Below, in pieces: positions 7,149-16,389 of a stretch of 64,000 bases of DNA. The stretch is from positions 1-64,000 of the forward strand of contig NZ_JAGETY010000014.1 in NCBI RefSeq assembly GCF_017571525.1, given 5' to 3'. The notes beneath the pieces were generated by a model. That model saw only the letters and a list, made by a program, of their open reading frames with translations, was not told the origin of the DNA and made no database searches. This DNA comes from Hymenobacter sp. BT559 (GTDB lineage: Bacteria > Bacteroidota > Bacteroidia > Cytophagales > Hymenobacteraceae). Each line of letters starts with the position of its first letter. Position 1 is the stretch's first letter. Position numbers and translations under genes: made by a program.

Positions 7149-10049
7149 ATGACTGACCAATCCCAGCCCACCGCCCCCGCCAAAAAGCTTTTCCTGCTCG
7201 ACGCCTTTGCCCTCATCTACCGCTCGCACTTTGCCTTCGCCAAGAACCCCAGGGTGAACTCGAAGGGGGTAAATACGGGGGCCATACTGGGCTTTACCAA
7301 CACGCTGGTGGAGGTGCTGCTGAAGGAAAAGCCAACCCACATCGGGGTGTGCTTTGACGGACCGAAGAAAACCTTTCGGCACGAGCAGTTTGCGGCCTAT
7401 AAGGCGCAGCGCCAGGCCATGCCCGAGGATATTGGCATTGCTATCCCCTACATCAAGCAGATTATCAAGGCCTTTCATATTCCCATCCTGATGATGGATG
7501 GCTACGAGGCCGACGATGTAATTGGGACCATTGCGCAGCGGGCCGAGGCCCACGGCTTTGAGGTGTTTATGATGACGCCCGACAAGGACTACTGCCAGCT
7601 TGTGACGGAGCATATCAAAATCTACCGCCCGGCCTTTATGGGCAACGCAGCTGAAGTGCTCGATGTAGCGCACGTACTCCAGCGCTTCGAGATTGAGCGC
7701 GTCGAGCAGGTGATTGATATTCTGGGCTTGCAGGGCGATGCGAGCGATAATATTCCGGGCATCCCGGGCATTGGCGAAAAGACGGCCAAGACCCTGATTC
7801 AGAAATACGGCTCGGTCGAAAACCTGCTGGCCAACGTGGATGAGCTGAAAGGCAAGCAGCAGGAAAACGTGCGCAACTTCGCCGAGCAGGGCCTGCTGAG
7901 CAAGGAGCTGGCCACCATTCATGTGAATGTGCCCATTGATTTTGAGCCCGAAAGCCTGACGCTGGATGCGCCCGACGAAGCCCAGCTGCGGCAGCTGTTC
8001 GACGAGCTGGAATTTCGGCAGCTGGCGGCCCGGGTGCTGGGGGGCGGCAGTGCTCCTAGCGTGGGCCGCGGGCCGGCCGCCCCGGTGGGGCGTGGCGCGC
8101 GGCGGCCCAAGGTGGCCCCTAGCGCGCAGGGCTCACTGTTTGGGGAGGGCAGCGCGGCGGTAGTTATCGCGGCTGAGAACGGAGAGTTTATGCCCGGCGA
8201 GGCGGGGCACGAGTATCACGGCGCCACCCGGCGGCTTGAAGACGTGCCCCACAACTACCACCTGGTCGATACACCCGAACTACGCAAGTCGCTGGTAGGC
8301 TTCCTGTTGCAGCAAAAGGAGGTAAGCTTCGATACCGAAACTACCGGTTTGAACACGATGACAGCGCGGCTCGTGGGCCTGAGCTTCTGCTGGCATGCGG
8401 GCGAGGCGTACTACGTGCCGGTGCCCAGCGATGATGCCGAAGCGAGCCAGGCGCTGGTAGATGAGTTTTGTCCCTTCTTCGAGAATGAGCAGATTTTGAA
8501 AATCGGGCAGAATATCAAGTACGACCTGCTGATTCTCAAGAACTATAACGTGCGGGTGGCCGGGCCGTTCTTCGATACCATGCTGGCGCACTACCTCATC
8601 GAGCCCGACATGCGCCACAACATGGACGTGCTGGCCGAAACGTACCTGCACTACACGCCCGTGCCCATCACCGACCTCATCGGGCCGAAGGGGAAGAACC
8701 AGAAAACGATGGCCGACCTCGCCCCGGCCCTGGTGAGCGACTACGCCTGCGAAGACGCCGACGTGACCCTGCAACTGCGCCACACCTTCGAGCCCATGCT
8801 CCAGGAATTGGGCTTGCTAGGCCTCCTCAACGACGTCGAAAACCCCCTGGTACCGGTGCTTGCCGACGTGGAGCACGAGGGCGTTCGCATCGACTCGAAT
8901 GCCATGAACGAGTATTCGGCCGAGCTGCAGGGCTACATCTCGGAGCTCGAAACGCAGATTTTTCAGGAAGCCGGCGAGGCTTTCAACATCGGCTCGCCCA
9001 AGCAGCTCGGCGAGGTGCTGTTTGATAAGATGCAAATTGGCAAGGGCACTATCAAGAAAACCAAGACTGGCCAGTATGCTACCGGGGAGGAAATCCTAAG
9101 CCAGCTAGCCGCCGATAACCCCATTGCCGGCCTTATACTGGAGCACCGCCAGCTCACCAAGCTGCGCTCGACCTACGTGGAAGCGCTGCCCCAGCTGGTG
9201 TGCACCGATGGCCGCGTGCACACCACGTTCAACCAGGCAGTTACGGCTACTGGCCGGTTATCTTCGACTAACCCCAACCTGCAGAATATCCCGATTCGTA
9301 CCGAAAAGGGCCGCGAGATTCGCAAGGCCTTCGTGCCGCGCGATGCCCAGCACATTCTGCTCGCTGCCGACTACTCGCAGGTGGAGCTGCGCATCATGGC
9401 CGACTTCTCGGGCGATAAAACCATGATTGAAGCTTTCCGGCTAGGGCAGGATGTGCACGCCAGCACGGCCAGTAAGGTGTTTCATGTGCCGCTGAATGAG
9501 GTGGACAGCGAGATGCGCCGCAAGGCCAAGACAGTGAACTTCGGCATCATCTACGGCATCTCGGCCTTCGGGCTAGCCCAGCGCATTGGCATCAGCCGCA
9601 AAGAAGCGACCGATATTATCGACACGTATTTCGAGGAGTTTCCGAGCGTGAAGCAGTTCATGGACGATAGCATCAACCGCGCCCGCGAGCTTGAATACGC
9701 CGAAACGCTGCTCAAGCGCCGCCGCTACCTGCGCGATATCAACTCGCGCAATGCCACGCTGCGCGGCTACACCGAGCGCAACGCCATCAACGCGCCAATT
9801 CAGGGCACGGCCGCCGACATCATTAAGATGGCCATGATAAACATCCACGACTGGCTCGAAAAAGAGAAGCTCGGCACCAAGATGATACTACAGGTGCACG
9901 ACGAACTTGTGTTCGACGCCGTGCGTGAGGAAGTGGACTACGTGACGCCCAAAATCCGCGAGCTAATGACCACGGCCCTGCTGCTGCCCCATGGCGTGCC
10001 GCTGGAGGTAGAAGTAGGCACCGGCGACAACTGGCTGAAAGCGCACTAG
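7149..10049 (+). CDS. polA: DNA polymerase I
   Basis: This 966-aa protein has all three Pol I domains. The 5' nuclease occupies about 1-300 (GYEADDVIGT, GDASDNIPGIPGIGEKTA). The 3'-5' exonuclease keeps its catalytic acids: DTETTGL near residue 395, KIGQNIKYD, and a YACEDADVTL Exo III motif, so proofreading should be active. The polymerase domain has motif A (ADYSQVELRI, about 739) and motif C (QVHDELVFD, about 915). It fills Okazaki and repair gaps. A Gly/Pro/Arg-rich linker at about 297-370 makes it slightly longer than the E. coli enzyme. It is monocistronic or precedes the S41 peptidase gene. Confidence 0.98.
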   Translation: MTDQSQPTAPAKKLFLLDAFALIYRSHFAFAKNPRVNSKGVNTGAILGFTNTLVEVLLKEKPTHIGVCFDGPKKTFRHEQFAAYKAQRQAMPEDIGIAIPYIKQIIKAFHIPILMMDGYEADDVIGTIAQRAEAHGFEVFMMTPDKDYCQLVTEHIKIYRPAFMGNAAEVLDVAHVLQRFEIERVEQVIDILGLQGDASDNIPGIPGIGEKTAKTLIQKYGSVENLLANVDELKGKQQENVRNFAEQGLLSKELATIHVNVPIDFEPESLTLDAPDEAQLRQLFDELEFRQLAARVLGGGSAPSVGRGPAAPVGRGARRPKVAPSAQGSLFGEGSAAVVIAAENGEFMPGEAGHEYHGATRRLEDVPHNYHLVDTPELRKSLVGFLLQQKEVSFDTETTGLNTMTARLVGLSFCWHAGEAYYVPVPSDDAEASQALVDEFCPFFENEQILKIGQNIKYDLLILKNYNVRVAGPFFDTMLAHYLIEPDMRHNMDVLAETYLHYTPVPITDLIGPKGKNQKTMADLAPALVSDYACEDADVTLQLRHTFEPMLQELGLLGLLNDVENPLVPVLADVEHEGVRIDSNAMNEYSAELQGYISELETQIFQEAGEAFNIGSPKQLGEVLFDKMQIGKGTIKKTKTGQYATGEEILSQLAADNPIAGLILEHRQLTKLRSTYVEALPQLVCTDGRVHTTFNQAVTATGRLSSTNPNLQNIPIRTEKGREIRKAFVPRDAQHILLAADYSQVELRIMADFSGDKTMIEAFRLGQDVHASTASKVFHVPLNEVDSEMRRKAKTVNFGIIYGISAFGLAQRIGISRKEATDIIDTYFEEFPSVKQFMDDSINRARELEYAETLLKRRRYLRDINSRNATLRGYTERNAINAPIQGTAADIIKMAMINIHDWLEKEKLGTKMILQVHDELVFDAVREEVDYVTPKIRELMTTALLLPHGVPLEVEVGTGDNWLKAH

Positions 10050-10057
10050 GGGCATGC

Positions 10058-10119
10058 AAAGCACTAGATGGGAGGAAAGGGCGTAGTATCTTACACCCTG
10101 GCTTCTCATCTAGTGCTTT
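10058..10119. repeat. Inverted repeat between polA and the S41 peptidase gene
   Basis: AAAGCACTAGATG (10058-10070) is perfectly complementary to 10107-10119, with a 36-nt loop. It ends 2 bp before the peptidase ATG at 10122, so in mRNA it could act as a polA terminator or fold the translation start region. Confidence 0.6.
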
Positions 10120-10121
10120 TA

Positions 10122-11555
10122 ATGAAAACATTACTTTTTCTGCTACTGCTGCAGCAGCTAGCCTATGCCCAGGCGCCTGCTGCCTGTGGGTGCTCGCAAA
10201 ACTTTGCAGAAGCACGCCGACTGCTGGAGACTAATTACTCCGGGTATCGCGATAAAGTAACTGCCGCTACCAAGCCTCGGCTCGATTCGCTCACGAGGGT
10301 GTTGCAGCTGCAGGCCGATGCGGCAGGGAGTGCCAGTGCATGCCAGCAAGTATTGCAGCAGTACCTACAGTTTTTCCGCGATGGGCACGTGCAGTTGAGT
10401 AGCAACTCCTCTACGCGTCTCAACAATGACAGTATCCGGGCCTATTATGCCAATACAGAGCGCCTGCCTTGGACGCGGGCCAGCTTCCGCAAGTACCTCG
10501 ACGACCCTAGCCGGCCAAAGAAGCCCCTGGAAGGTATATGGCGTGACGGTGATGGGGGAGGCTACGAAATAGGCATCGTATCGGCTGGTGCCGCTGGCTA
10601 CCAAGGCGTTGTGTTGAAGGCCGACAGTATTTTCTGGGTGCCTGGCCAGGTGAAATTTACATTTACTGACCCGGAGGCTGGTCCTGCTGTAGCGCGCTAC
10701 TACATGCGCAACCACAACCTAGAGAGTCGCCCCGTGCGGGTGGTTAGCGATGGCGAGCTGCTCATCAACGGGCCTTGGTACCGCAGCTATCCGCGGCCGG
10801 TGCCGATGCCGCCAGCACCCGCGCCATTCAGCTTTCGAATGCTCGATGACACCACTGCGCTGTACCGCATTGCTTCATTTAATGGCTATTTGCGCCCAAA
10901 AATCGATAGCATCACTAAAGTCAACGCGGCTAATCTGGCGCACACCAAGCTGCTGATAATAGACGTACGAGGCAACGGTGGTGGCTCCGACGGCAGCTAT
11001 GGCTCGCTGATACCTTACCTGTACACCAATCCGGTAAAGGAAGCGAGCGCGGCCATTTTCTCGACGCCAGAAAACAACAGCACATTTAGTGGGCCAATGC
11101 TGCCCGGCACGTCGGCAAGCGAGAAGAAATACTACGCAGCCTTGAAGCAGCGACTGGACAAGCACCCGGGAGAGCTGGTATCAATGGCAGCGCACGGAAA
11201 AACCTATACCATACATCAAAAGCGCAGTCACCTTCATCCGGAAGTAACGCGGGTAGCGGTGCTGCAAAATCACTTCTGTGCGAGCACTACCGAGCAATTT
11301 TTGCTGCTAGCCCGCCAAAGCAAAAAAACCACCACCTTCGGCGAAAACTCAGCAGGCGTACTCGATTATTCGAACGTGCATTCTAAGTCTTTGCCGTGCT
11401 ACAACTTACGCTTAGGCTGGGCCATTTCGCGCAGCTTCCGCATCGACCGTGGCGAGGGCATTGATAACGTGGGGCTGACGCCCACCGTGCGCCTCGACCC
11501 CACCACTTCCGATATGGTGGAGCAAGTACGGGCCTGGTATCGGCAGCGGAAGTAA
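10122..11555 (+). CDS. Exported S41 family (C-terminal-processing-like) peptidase
   Basis: The start at 10122 gives a 477-aa protein with a clean signal peptide (KTLLFLLLLQQLAYAQ); an earlier in-frame ATG at 10068 would add 18 residues before it. The S41 peptidase core is in the C-terminal half: LLIIDVRGNGGGSDGS at about residue 280, and NHFCASTTEQFLLLA at about 385, where Ser is the likely nucleophile, then GENSAGVLDYSN. No clear PDZ domain is visible. It should act in the periplasm or at the surface as a serine protease; the substrate is unknown. The neighbours at 11798 and 13266 are also exported, but each is separated by a gap. Confidence 0.88.
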   Translation: MKTLLFLLLLQQLAYAQAPAACGCSQNFAEARRLLETNYSGYRDKVTAATKPRLDSLTRVLQLQADAAGSASACQQVLQQYLQFFRDGHVQLSSNSSTRLNNDSIRAYYANTERLPWTRASFRKYLDDPSRPKKPLEGIWRDGDGGGYEIGIVSAGAAGYQGVVLKADSIFWVPGQVKFTFTDPEAGPAVARYYMRNHNLESRPVRVVSDGELLINGPWYRSYPRPVPMPPAPAPFSFRMLDDTTALYRIASFNGYLRPKIDSITKVNAANLAHTKLLIIDVRGNGGGSDGSYGSLIPYLYTNPVKEASAAIFSTPENNSTFSGPMLPGTSASEKKYYAALKQRLDKHPGELVSMAAHGKTYTIHQKRSHLHPEVTRVAVLQNHFCASTTEQFLLLARQSKKTTTFGENSAGVLDYSNVHSKSLPCYNLRLGWAISRSFRIDRGEGIDNVGLTPTVRLDPTTSDMVEQVRAWYRQRK

Positions 11556-11797
11556 GCTTCGTGCACTTCCTAACTAGCCCTGCGCACGGCCTGTTTGAGC
11601 TGCATACCAACCTAGCATGACTTGGCTAGGAGGCGACAGTTGGGCTGCCTAGCTGCGCCGCTAGGGGCGTTGTAGGAAGAAAGCCCTAGGGTAGTAGCAC
11701 TGTCTGGCTTGGAATCTAGCCAATTAAAAAAACTGTTCAGCGAGCAGCTATCCTCTGTATCCCGGTTACTTTTACAGCCTACGCACTGCAATAGTCT

Positions 11798-13207
11798 ATG
11801 AAATACACGCTTCTATTTATGTTTTTTTGTTGGGCTGGGTTGGGCCGGCTACGGGCGCAAGCCATTCACTTTGAGAAAGACTCATTAACCCAGGTGTTTG
11901 CCAAGGCCCGGCAGCAAAATAAACCCGTCTTTTTGCTGTTCGCGCCGCCCCCGCCGTCGGCTAACCTCCCCCCGGCGTTGAAAGCGGAGCGGAGTAAGTC
12001 GGGCCTGTACACCCCAGCGGTAGTAGAAAAGCTGAACCAGGGCTTTCTCAACAAAGAGCTGGTTTTTGGCACGGCCGAAACGGGGGCCGCGGCCCGCCGC
12101 TACAACGTGACGGGCTACCCGAGCTACCTCTATTTCAACCCCGATGGTAACCTGCTGTACCGCCGCCTGGGCAATTCCAGCAACGTTGATACGTACCTGC
12201 GCGACCTCGCGGCCGCTGAGCAAGCGCGCCAAGACCCGCAGAACCTAAGCCACTTGGCGGCCGAGGTGCAGCAGGGCAACGCGAGTGCCGACCTGCTCCG
12301 GCGCTACCTCACCAAGCGCCGCGACCTAAAGCTGCCCATTGAGCCCGCCCTGCTGGATGCTTACGCCCGGCAGCTCCCGGCCCAAGCGTTTTATAAGCCC
12401 GCCGAAGTGCTGTTCATCCTCGAATGCGGGCCGGTAGTAGGAAGCCCGGCTTTTCAGCTTTCGCACCTGAGCCAGAAGCTGATAGATAGCCTGTATAAAA
12501 GCGTGCCGCTGCCCCGGCGCATCGTGTTTAATAATCTTATTATTAAGAATACGCTGGCGCAGGCCGAAGCTACCAAAGACCGGGCGCTGGCCGAGAAGGG
12601 CGCCAGCTTTGCTAGGGGTACCTGGAACGGCGACTACCTGAAAGGCCAGCGCACTTACGAGCGCAACATGCTCAACTTCTACCAAACGGTGAAAGACACG
12701 GCTAGCTACCTGCGGCAGGCAGTTACTTTTTACGAGCGGTATTACCTGAACCTGCCAGCCGACACGATGAAGAAGCAACTAGAAGCACTCCGTGCTTTTC
12801 GGCAGCGGCAGCCGGCCGTGCTACACCACCTCGATTCGGCGGCGCGGCAGCGCGCGGCGGGCCACACCCCCGTTGCAGTGGCTACTACGACCGTGCGACC
12901 CGTGGCCGTGGGTGGCCCACCGGCGTCTTTTCTGCAAGAGTTGAACAACGGGGCCTGGGCCATTTACCAAACCGGCACCCGCAATAAAAACTACCTGTGG
13001 CACGCTACTACCTGGAGCAAGCGCACCGTAGACCTCGACCCCTTGCCCTACAACTACGATACCTTAGCGCACCTGCTCTACCGGCTTGGCTATTATGCCG
13101 AAGCCGAAGCTCGCGAGCAGCAGGCCGCTAGCCTGGCCCGGCAGCAAAAAGTGCCGGCTAGCGGCTACGAGCACGAGCTAGAGAAAATGCGCAAGCGCAC
13201 GCTGTAG
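11798..13207 (+). CDS. Exported thioredoxin-fold protein lacking CXXC
   Basis: The 469-aa product has a signal peptide (to about residue 21) followed by a thioredoxin-like domain at about 22-145. It shows the fold's KPVFLLFAPPP strand and YNVTGYPSYLYFNPDG with the cis-Pro motif. The usual active-site CXXC after the first strand is replaced by a Pro/Ser stretch, so it is unlikely to be a redox enzyme. The remaining 320 residues are mostly helical with TPR-like segments near the end (LAHLLYRLGYYAEAEAREQQ). Its function is unknown; a periplasmic scaffold or binding role is my inference. Confidence 0.85.
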   Translation: MKYTLLFMFFCWAGLGRLRAQAIHFEKDSLTQVFAKARQQNKPVFLLFAPPPPSANLPPALKAERSKSGLYTPAVVEKLNQGFLNKELVFGTAETGAAARRYNVTGYPSYLYFNPDGNLLYRRLGNSSNVDTYLRDLAAAEQARQDPQNLSHLAAEVQQGNASADLLRRYLTKRRDLKLPIEPALLDAYARQLPAQAFYKPAEVLFILECGPVVGSPAFQLSHLSQKLIDSLYKSVPLPRRIVFNNLIIKNTLAQAEATKDRALAEKGASFARGTWNGDYLKGQRTYERNMLNFYQTVKDTASYLRQAVTFYERYYLNLPADTMKKQLEALRAFRQRQPAVLHHLDSAARQRAAGHTPVAVATTTVRPVAVGGPPASFLQELNNGAWAIYQTGTRNKNYLWHATTWSKRTVDLDPLPYNYDTLAHLLYRLGYYAEAEAREQQAASLARQQKVPASGYEHELEKMRKRTL

Positions 13208-13219
13208 AAGTTGCGGGCA

Positions 13220-13227
13220 TACCTTTG
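13220..13227 (+). promoter_or_regulatory. Putative -7 box before beta-lactamase-fold gene
   Basis: TACCTTTG fits the TAnnTTTG consensus and lies 39 bp before the ATG at 13266, just after the previous stop codon. Confidence 0.45.
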
Positions 13228-13265
13228 GCGCGCGGCCCCTTAGCCACGGCGTAGCCCCTGCCCCG

Positions 13266-14330
13266 ATGCTGAAAACACGTTTATTGCTCCTGCTAGCCCT
13301 ATTCAGTAGGGCAGCAATGGCCCAGCACCAAGCCGAGCTCACAGCCCTAATGCAGCGCCACCACGTGCCTGGCATGCAGCTGGTTTATACGAAAGGCACA
13401 GCCGTGCAGAACTACAGCCTGGGGGTGCGCGAAGCTGGTACCCAGCAGCTGGTCACAGCCACAACCATCTTCGAGGCGGCGTCACTAGGCAAGGAAATGC
13501 TGGCCTACGCAGCCTTGCGCCTCCATGACCGCGGTGTGCTCGACCTCGACAAGCCGCTGCTCAGCTACTACGCCTACCCGCGCCTGCGCGGGCAGGCCCG
13601 CGCCGCCCGCATCACGGCGCGCATGGCGCTGGCGCACACCACCGGCCTACCCAATTGGGCCGAAAACCCCACGGCTCCTAGCTGGAAAACCTCGGCCCTA
13701 GCCGTGAAATACGTCCCTGATAGCTGCTGGAACTACTCGGGCGAGGGCTACACATTTCTGCAAAAAACGCTGGAGCACCTTGCCGGCAAAACCTGGGAGC
13801 AGCTGGCGCAGCAAGAAATATTTGCGCCGCTAGGGCTGAAAAACAGCAGTTTTGCCTGGCGCCCGGCCTTTGCGGCTACGGCCAGCGCTGGCCACGATGG
13901 CGCTGGCAAGCCCACGCCTATCGACCATTTTGTAGAGCCCTACGCAGGGTACAGCCTGTACGCAACGGCCGCCGATTACAACCGCTTTTTGCAGGCCCTG
14001 CGCACCGGGCAGGGGCTAAAGCCCGCCACCGCCCGGCTGCTGCGCACGCCGGCCACGGCCGCCAACCGCTGCGGCCATGCTACTACGGCTGCCGACGCTC
14101 ACATAGATTGGGCCTGTGGGGTGGGGCTAGCCACCACCAGCCAGGGCCTGGCGCAGTGGCAGTGGGGCGACAACGGCAATTTCAAAGGCTTTTTTATGAC
14201 CCTGCCGGGCAAGCAGGAAAGCCTGCTTCTGTTAACGAACAGCTCCAACGGTCCGCAGCTCGTCGATGAGGTGCTAGCCCTCTTCTTTGGCCACGGCCAG
14301 TATTGGGCTACGCAGTGGCTAGCCGAATAA
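13266..14330 (+). CDS. Exported serine hydrolase, beta-lactamase/PBP fold
   Basis: A 354-aa protein with an N-terminal signal peptide ending near AAMAQ. The active-site SXXK is SLGK at about residues 72-75. The second motif appears as YSGEGY in place of the usual YXN, and WGDNGN stands where the KTG-like motif is expected. This resembles the class C beta-lactamase-related esterase and peptidase family rather than a true beta-lactamase. It would act in the periplasm on a D-amino-acid, ester or peptide substrate that cannot be predicted. It stands alone, followed 18 bp later by the Gre-like gene. Confidence 0.9.
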   Translation: MLKTRLLLLLALFSRAAMAQHQAELTALMQRHHVPGMQLVYTKGTAVQNYSLGVREAGTQQLVTATTIFEAASLGKEMLAYAALRLHDRGVLDLDKPLLSYYAYPRLRGQARAARITARMALAHTTGLPNWAENPTAPSWKTSALAVKYVPDSCWNYSGEGYTFLQKTLEHLAGKTWEQLAQQEIFAPLGLKNSSFAWRPAFAATASAGHDGAGKPTPIDHFVEPYAGYSLYATAADYNRFLQALRTGQGLKPATARLLRTPATAANRCGHATTAADAHIDWACGVGLATTSQGLAQWQWGDNGNFKGFFMTLPGKQESLLLLTNSSNGPQLVDEVLALFFGHGQYWATQWLAE

Positions 14331-14348
14331 TTCGCTTTTACCCCGCGC

Positions 14349-14801
14349 ATGATACTGAAAAACAGCCTCTACGCTGCCTGCCTCGCCCACCTGAGCCTGC
14401 GTCTCGACGCGGCCCGCGCCGGCATGGCCGCCGCCCAGGAGTCGAGCAACTCTGAAACCAAAAGTAGCGCGGGCGATAAGTACGAAACCGGCCGCGAGAT
14501 GGCCCAGCAGGAGCGCGACCGCCACGCCCAGCAGCTGCACGAGGCGCAGAAACTGCTGGCCGACCTGCAAAAGCTTCACCCCGAGCTGCCCTGCGACACC
14601 GTGCGCCTGGGCGCCGCAGTGACCACCAGCCTGGGGCTGTTCTACGTGAGCGTGGGGGCCGGGCGGCTGCGCACGGAAGAGGGGCAGGAGTTTGTGGCCG
14701 TATCGCCAGCCGCCCCGATACTGGCGGCGCTGGCTGGTAAGCGGGCCGGCGACGAGGTGCTGTTCAACGGCAAAAAGGTGCGGGTAGAGGCCGTGAGCTA
14801 G
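14349..14801 (+). CDS. Gre-factor-like protein (coiled coil plus GreA/B C-terminal-like domain)
   Basis: This 150-aa protein belongs to a Bacteroidota family often labelled 3-oxoacyl-ACP synthase, which its sequence does not support: it is far too short and has no thiolase-fold motif. Residues about 1-75 are helical with the conserved centre ESSNSETKSSAGDKYETGR, which recalls the acidic coiled-coil tip of GreA. Residues about 78-150 look like the GreA/GreB C-terminal domain (DTVRLGAAVTTSLG, YVSVGAGRL, FVAVSPAAPILAALAGKRAG, ending in a short V-R-V-E-A-V strand). A role in the RNA polymerase secondary channel is inferred. The start codon lies 18 bp after the preceding hydrolase gene. Confidence 0.82.
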   Translation: MILKNSLYAACLAHLSLRLDAARAGMAAAQESSNSETKSSAGDKYETGREMAQQERDRHAQQLHEAQKLLADLQKLHPELPCDTVRLGAAVTTSLGLFYVSVGAGRLRTEEGQEFVAVSPAAPILAALAGKRAGDEVLFNGKKVRVEAVS

Positions 14802-14862
14802 CGCCCGCGCACCCTAGCCAGCAGCGGGCCGTAAGAGGAGAAAATTCTTTCTTCTTCCCCTT

Positions 14863-15273
14863 ATGGCAACCGACGTTAAAACGACCACCTTGCAAAACGT
14901 AGCGCGCTACGCCATGGGCACCTTTATGGTGGGCGCCGGGGTGGGCCACCTCACTTTCGCCCGCCAGCCCTTCCAGGCCCAGACGCCCGACTGGGTGCCG
15001 CAGGATAAAGACACCGTGGTGCTCGAATCGGGCGTGGCCGAAATTGGCCTCGGGCTGCTTATGCTCTTCAACCACCGCTACAAGCTGCCGATGGGCGTGG
15101 GCCTAGGCGCGTTTTACGCCGCCGTTTTCCCGGGCAATATCCATCAGTATCTCAGCGGCTTGCCTGCGCTAGGCCTCGACACCGAGCGCAAGCGCTACCT
15201 GCGGCTTTTCCTGCAACCCGTGCTCATCGGCGCGGCCCTCTGGAGCTGCGGCGTGTTCAATAAGAAAAAGTAG
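14863..15273 (+). CDS. DoxX-like small membrane protein
   Basis: 136 aa with four probable membrane helices (about 15-30, 55-70, 78-95 and 112-130). The family look is given by MGTFMVGAGVGHLTF near the N-terminus and VLESGVAEIGLGLLML in the middle. DoxX-like proteins are inner-membrane proteins sometimes tied to thiol or sulfur redox, but no specific reaction is assured. It ends in Lys residues and converges with a methyltransferase gene at a shared hairpin. Confidence 0.75.
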   Translation: MATDVKTTTLQNVARYAMGTFMVGAGVGHLTFARQPFQAQTPDWVPQDKDTVVLESGVAEIGLGLLMLFNHRYKLPMGVGLGAFYAAVFPGNIHQYLSGLPALGLDTERKRYLRLFLQPVLIGAALWSCGVFNKKK

Positions 15274-15274
15274 G

Positions 15275-15326
15275 GCGCAGTAAGCGGTAGCACGAAGCGG
15301 AGGCTGCGCGCTACTGCTTACTGCGC
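15275..15326. terminator. Shared hairpin between DoxX-like and methyltransferase genes
   Basis: GCGCAGTAAGCGGTAGC (15275-15291) pairs with 15310-15326 with one mismatch, followed by a T run on the plus strand. The methyltransferase stop codon at 15318-15320 lies inside the right arm. It probably terminates the plus-strand gene. Confidence 0.65.
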
Positions 15327-16250
15327 TTTTTCGTTTTTGGCCACCACAAACATGCGGTCGCCGAAGCGGCCGGTCAGCTTGTTCAGCCAATAGGTGGGGT
15401 ACTGCGTGCCGAGCTTGGCGGCTTGCTCTACCACGTTGCCCCCTAGCCGGATATTGGCCGGCGCCTTCACCGGATTTTGCAGGTCTACTACCGAAAAGCC
15501 GTTCTTTGCCAGCATCTTATGAATAGTGGCGGGCGTGAATTCGTAGAGGTGGTAGGGCGGAATATCCATGCGGCGCTGGCGGCCCAGGGCCTTGTAGGCC
15601 GCAAACCCCAGCCGCATACTCGGCAGGTTGGTCACGCTGGGCAGGGCTAGCACTAGCAGCCCGCCGGGGCTCAGGATGCGCCCAAACTTGCGGATGGCCG
15701 CCGCCGGCGACAGCAGGTGCTCCAGCACATCGCCGAGGTAAGCCAGGTCAAACTGATTTTCGTGGAAATCCTCGGTGGTTTCGATGTTGCCCGTCACCAC
15801 GGGCAGGCCCAGCTCGCGGCGGGCGTAGTCGGCGGCATGGGCGCTGATTTCGAGGCCGTGGGTTTCCCAGCCCAGGCTTTGCAGGCTTTTGAGGGTGTAG
15901 CCAGGGCCGCAGCCCACCTCCAGGTACCGAAACTTGCGGCCGGGGTAGTGCTGCTGCATGTAGCGCGTAAACTTGTCTTCCTGCACTTTGCTTAGGTCCA
16001 GCGCCTTGCCCTCCTCAATAAAGGCCCTATCCTTCTCGGTGCGGTCGTAGTTGGGCCGGTCGGTGAAGTATTCCTTGCCATACAGTTTTTCGAGCTGCGC
16101 GGGCGTGGGCTGCGGGTCCAGAAAAGCCAGGTCGCAACTCAGGCAGCGGGTGCCTTGCAGGCGTTGGCCGTCAAAGAGATAATAGAAGGGCAGGGGCTCG
16201 AAGCGGGTGGCTCCGCACAGGTCGCAGTGGCGCATCTTGTCAATTATCAT
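15318..16250 (-). CDS. Class I SAM methyltransferase with N-terminal zinc-binding motif
   Basis: The 310-aa protein starts with two CXXC pairs (CDLCG and CLSCD, residues 9-40) that probably bind zinc, followed by FLDPQPT, as in methyltransferases acting on sugars or lipids. The SAM-binding motif is YLEVGCGPGYTLKSL at about 115-130, and DLAYLGDVLEHLLSP is the post-I/II acidic motif. The substrate is unknown. An alternative start is Met6 at 16235, which may be the true one, since the ATG at 16250 lies within a dispersed AT-rich repeat (16237-16270). It is transcribed alone. Confidence 0.9.
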   Translation of the reverse strand: MIIDKMRHCDLCGATRFEPLPFYYLFDGQRLQGTRCLSCDLAFLDPQPTPAQLEKLYGKEYFTDRPNYDRTEKDRAFIEEGKALDLSKVQEDKFTRYMQQHYPGRKFRYLEVGCGPGYTLKSLQSLGWETHGLEISAHAADYARRELGLPVVTGNIETTEDFHENQFDLAYLGDVLEHLLSPAAAIRKFGRILSPGGLLVLALPSVTNLPSMRLGFAAYKALGRQRRMDIPPYHLYEFTPATIHKMLAKNGFSVVDLQNPVKAPANIRLGGNVVEQAAKLGTQYPTYWLNKLTGRFGDRMFVVAKNEKAQ

Positions 16251-16270
16251 TTAACATTTATCAATTAACA
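16237..16270. repeat. Single AT-rich dispersed repeat unit (family F)
   Basis: The AT-rich words TCAATTATC, ATTTAACATTT and ATCAATTAAC stand out in GC-rich surroundings and resemble the arms of the inverted repeat at 25146-25244. It covers the 5' end of the methyltransferase gene. Confidence 0.5.
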
Positions 16271-16389
16271 ACCCGGAGGCAGACGACAAATGCCGATAAT
16301 TCTCCCTGTAAAGTTCAGCAGCAGAACCCAACCAGGCGCCAGGTAGTTGGTTAGTCAGGTAAGCTGTTACCTGTTAAATACTACATGAT

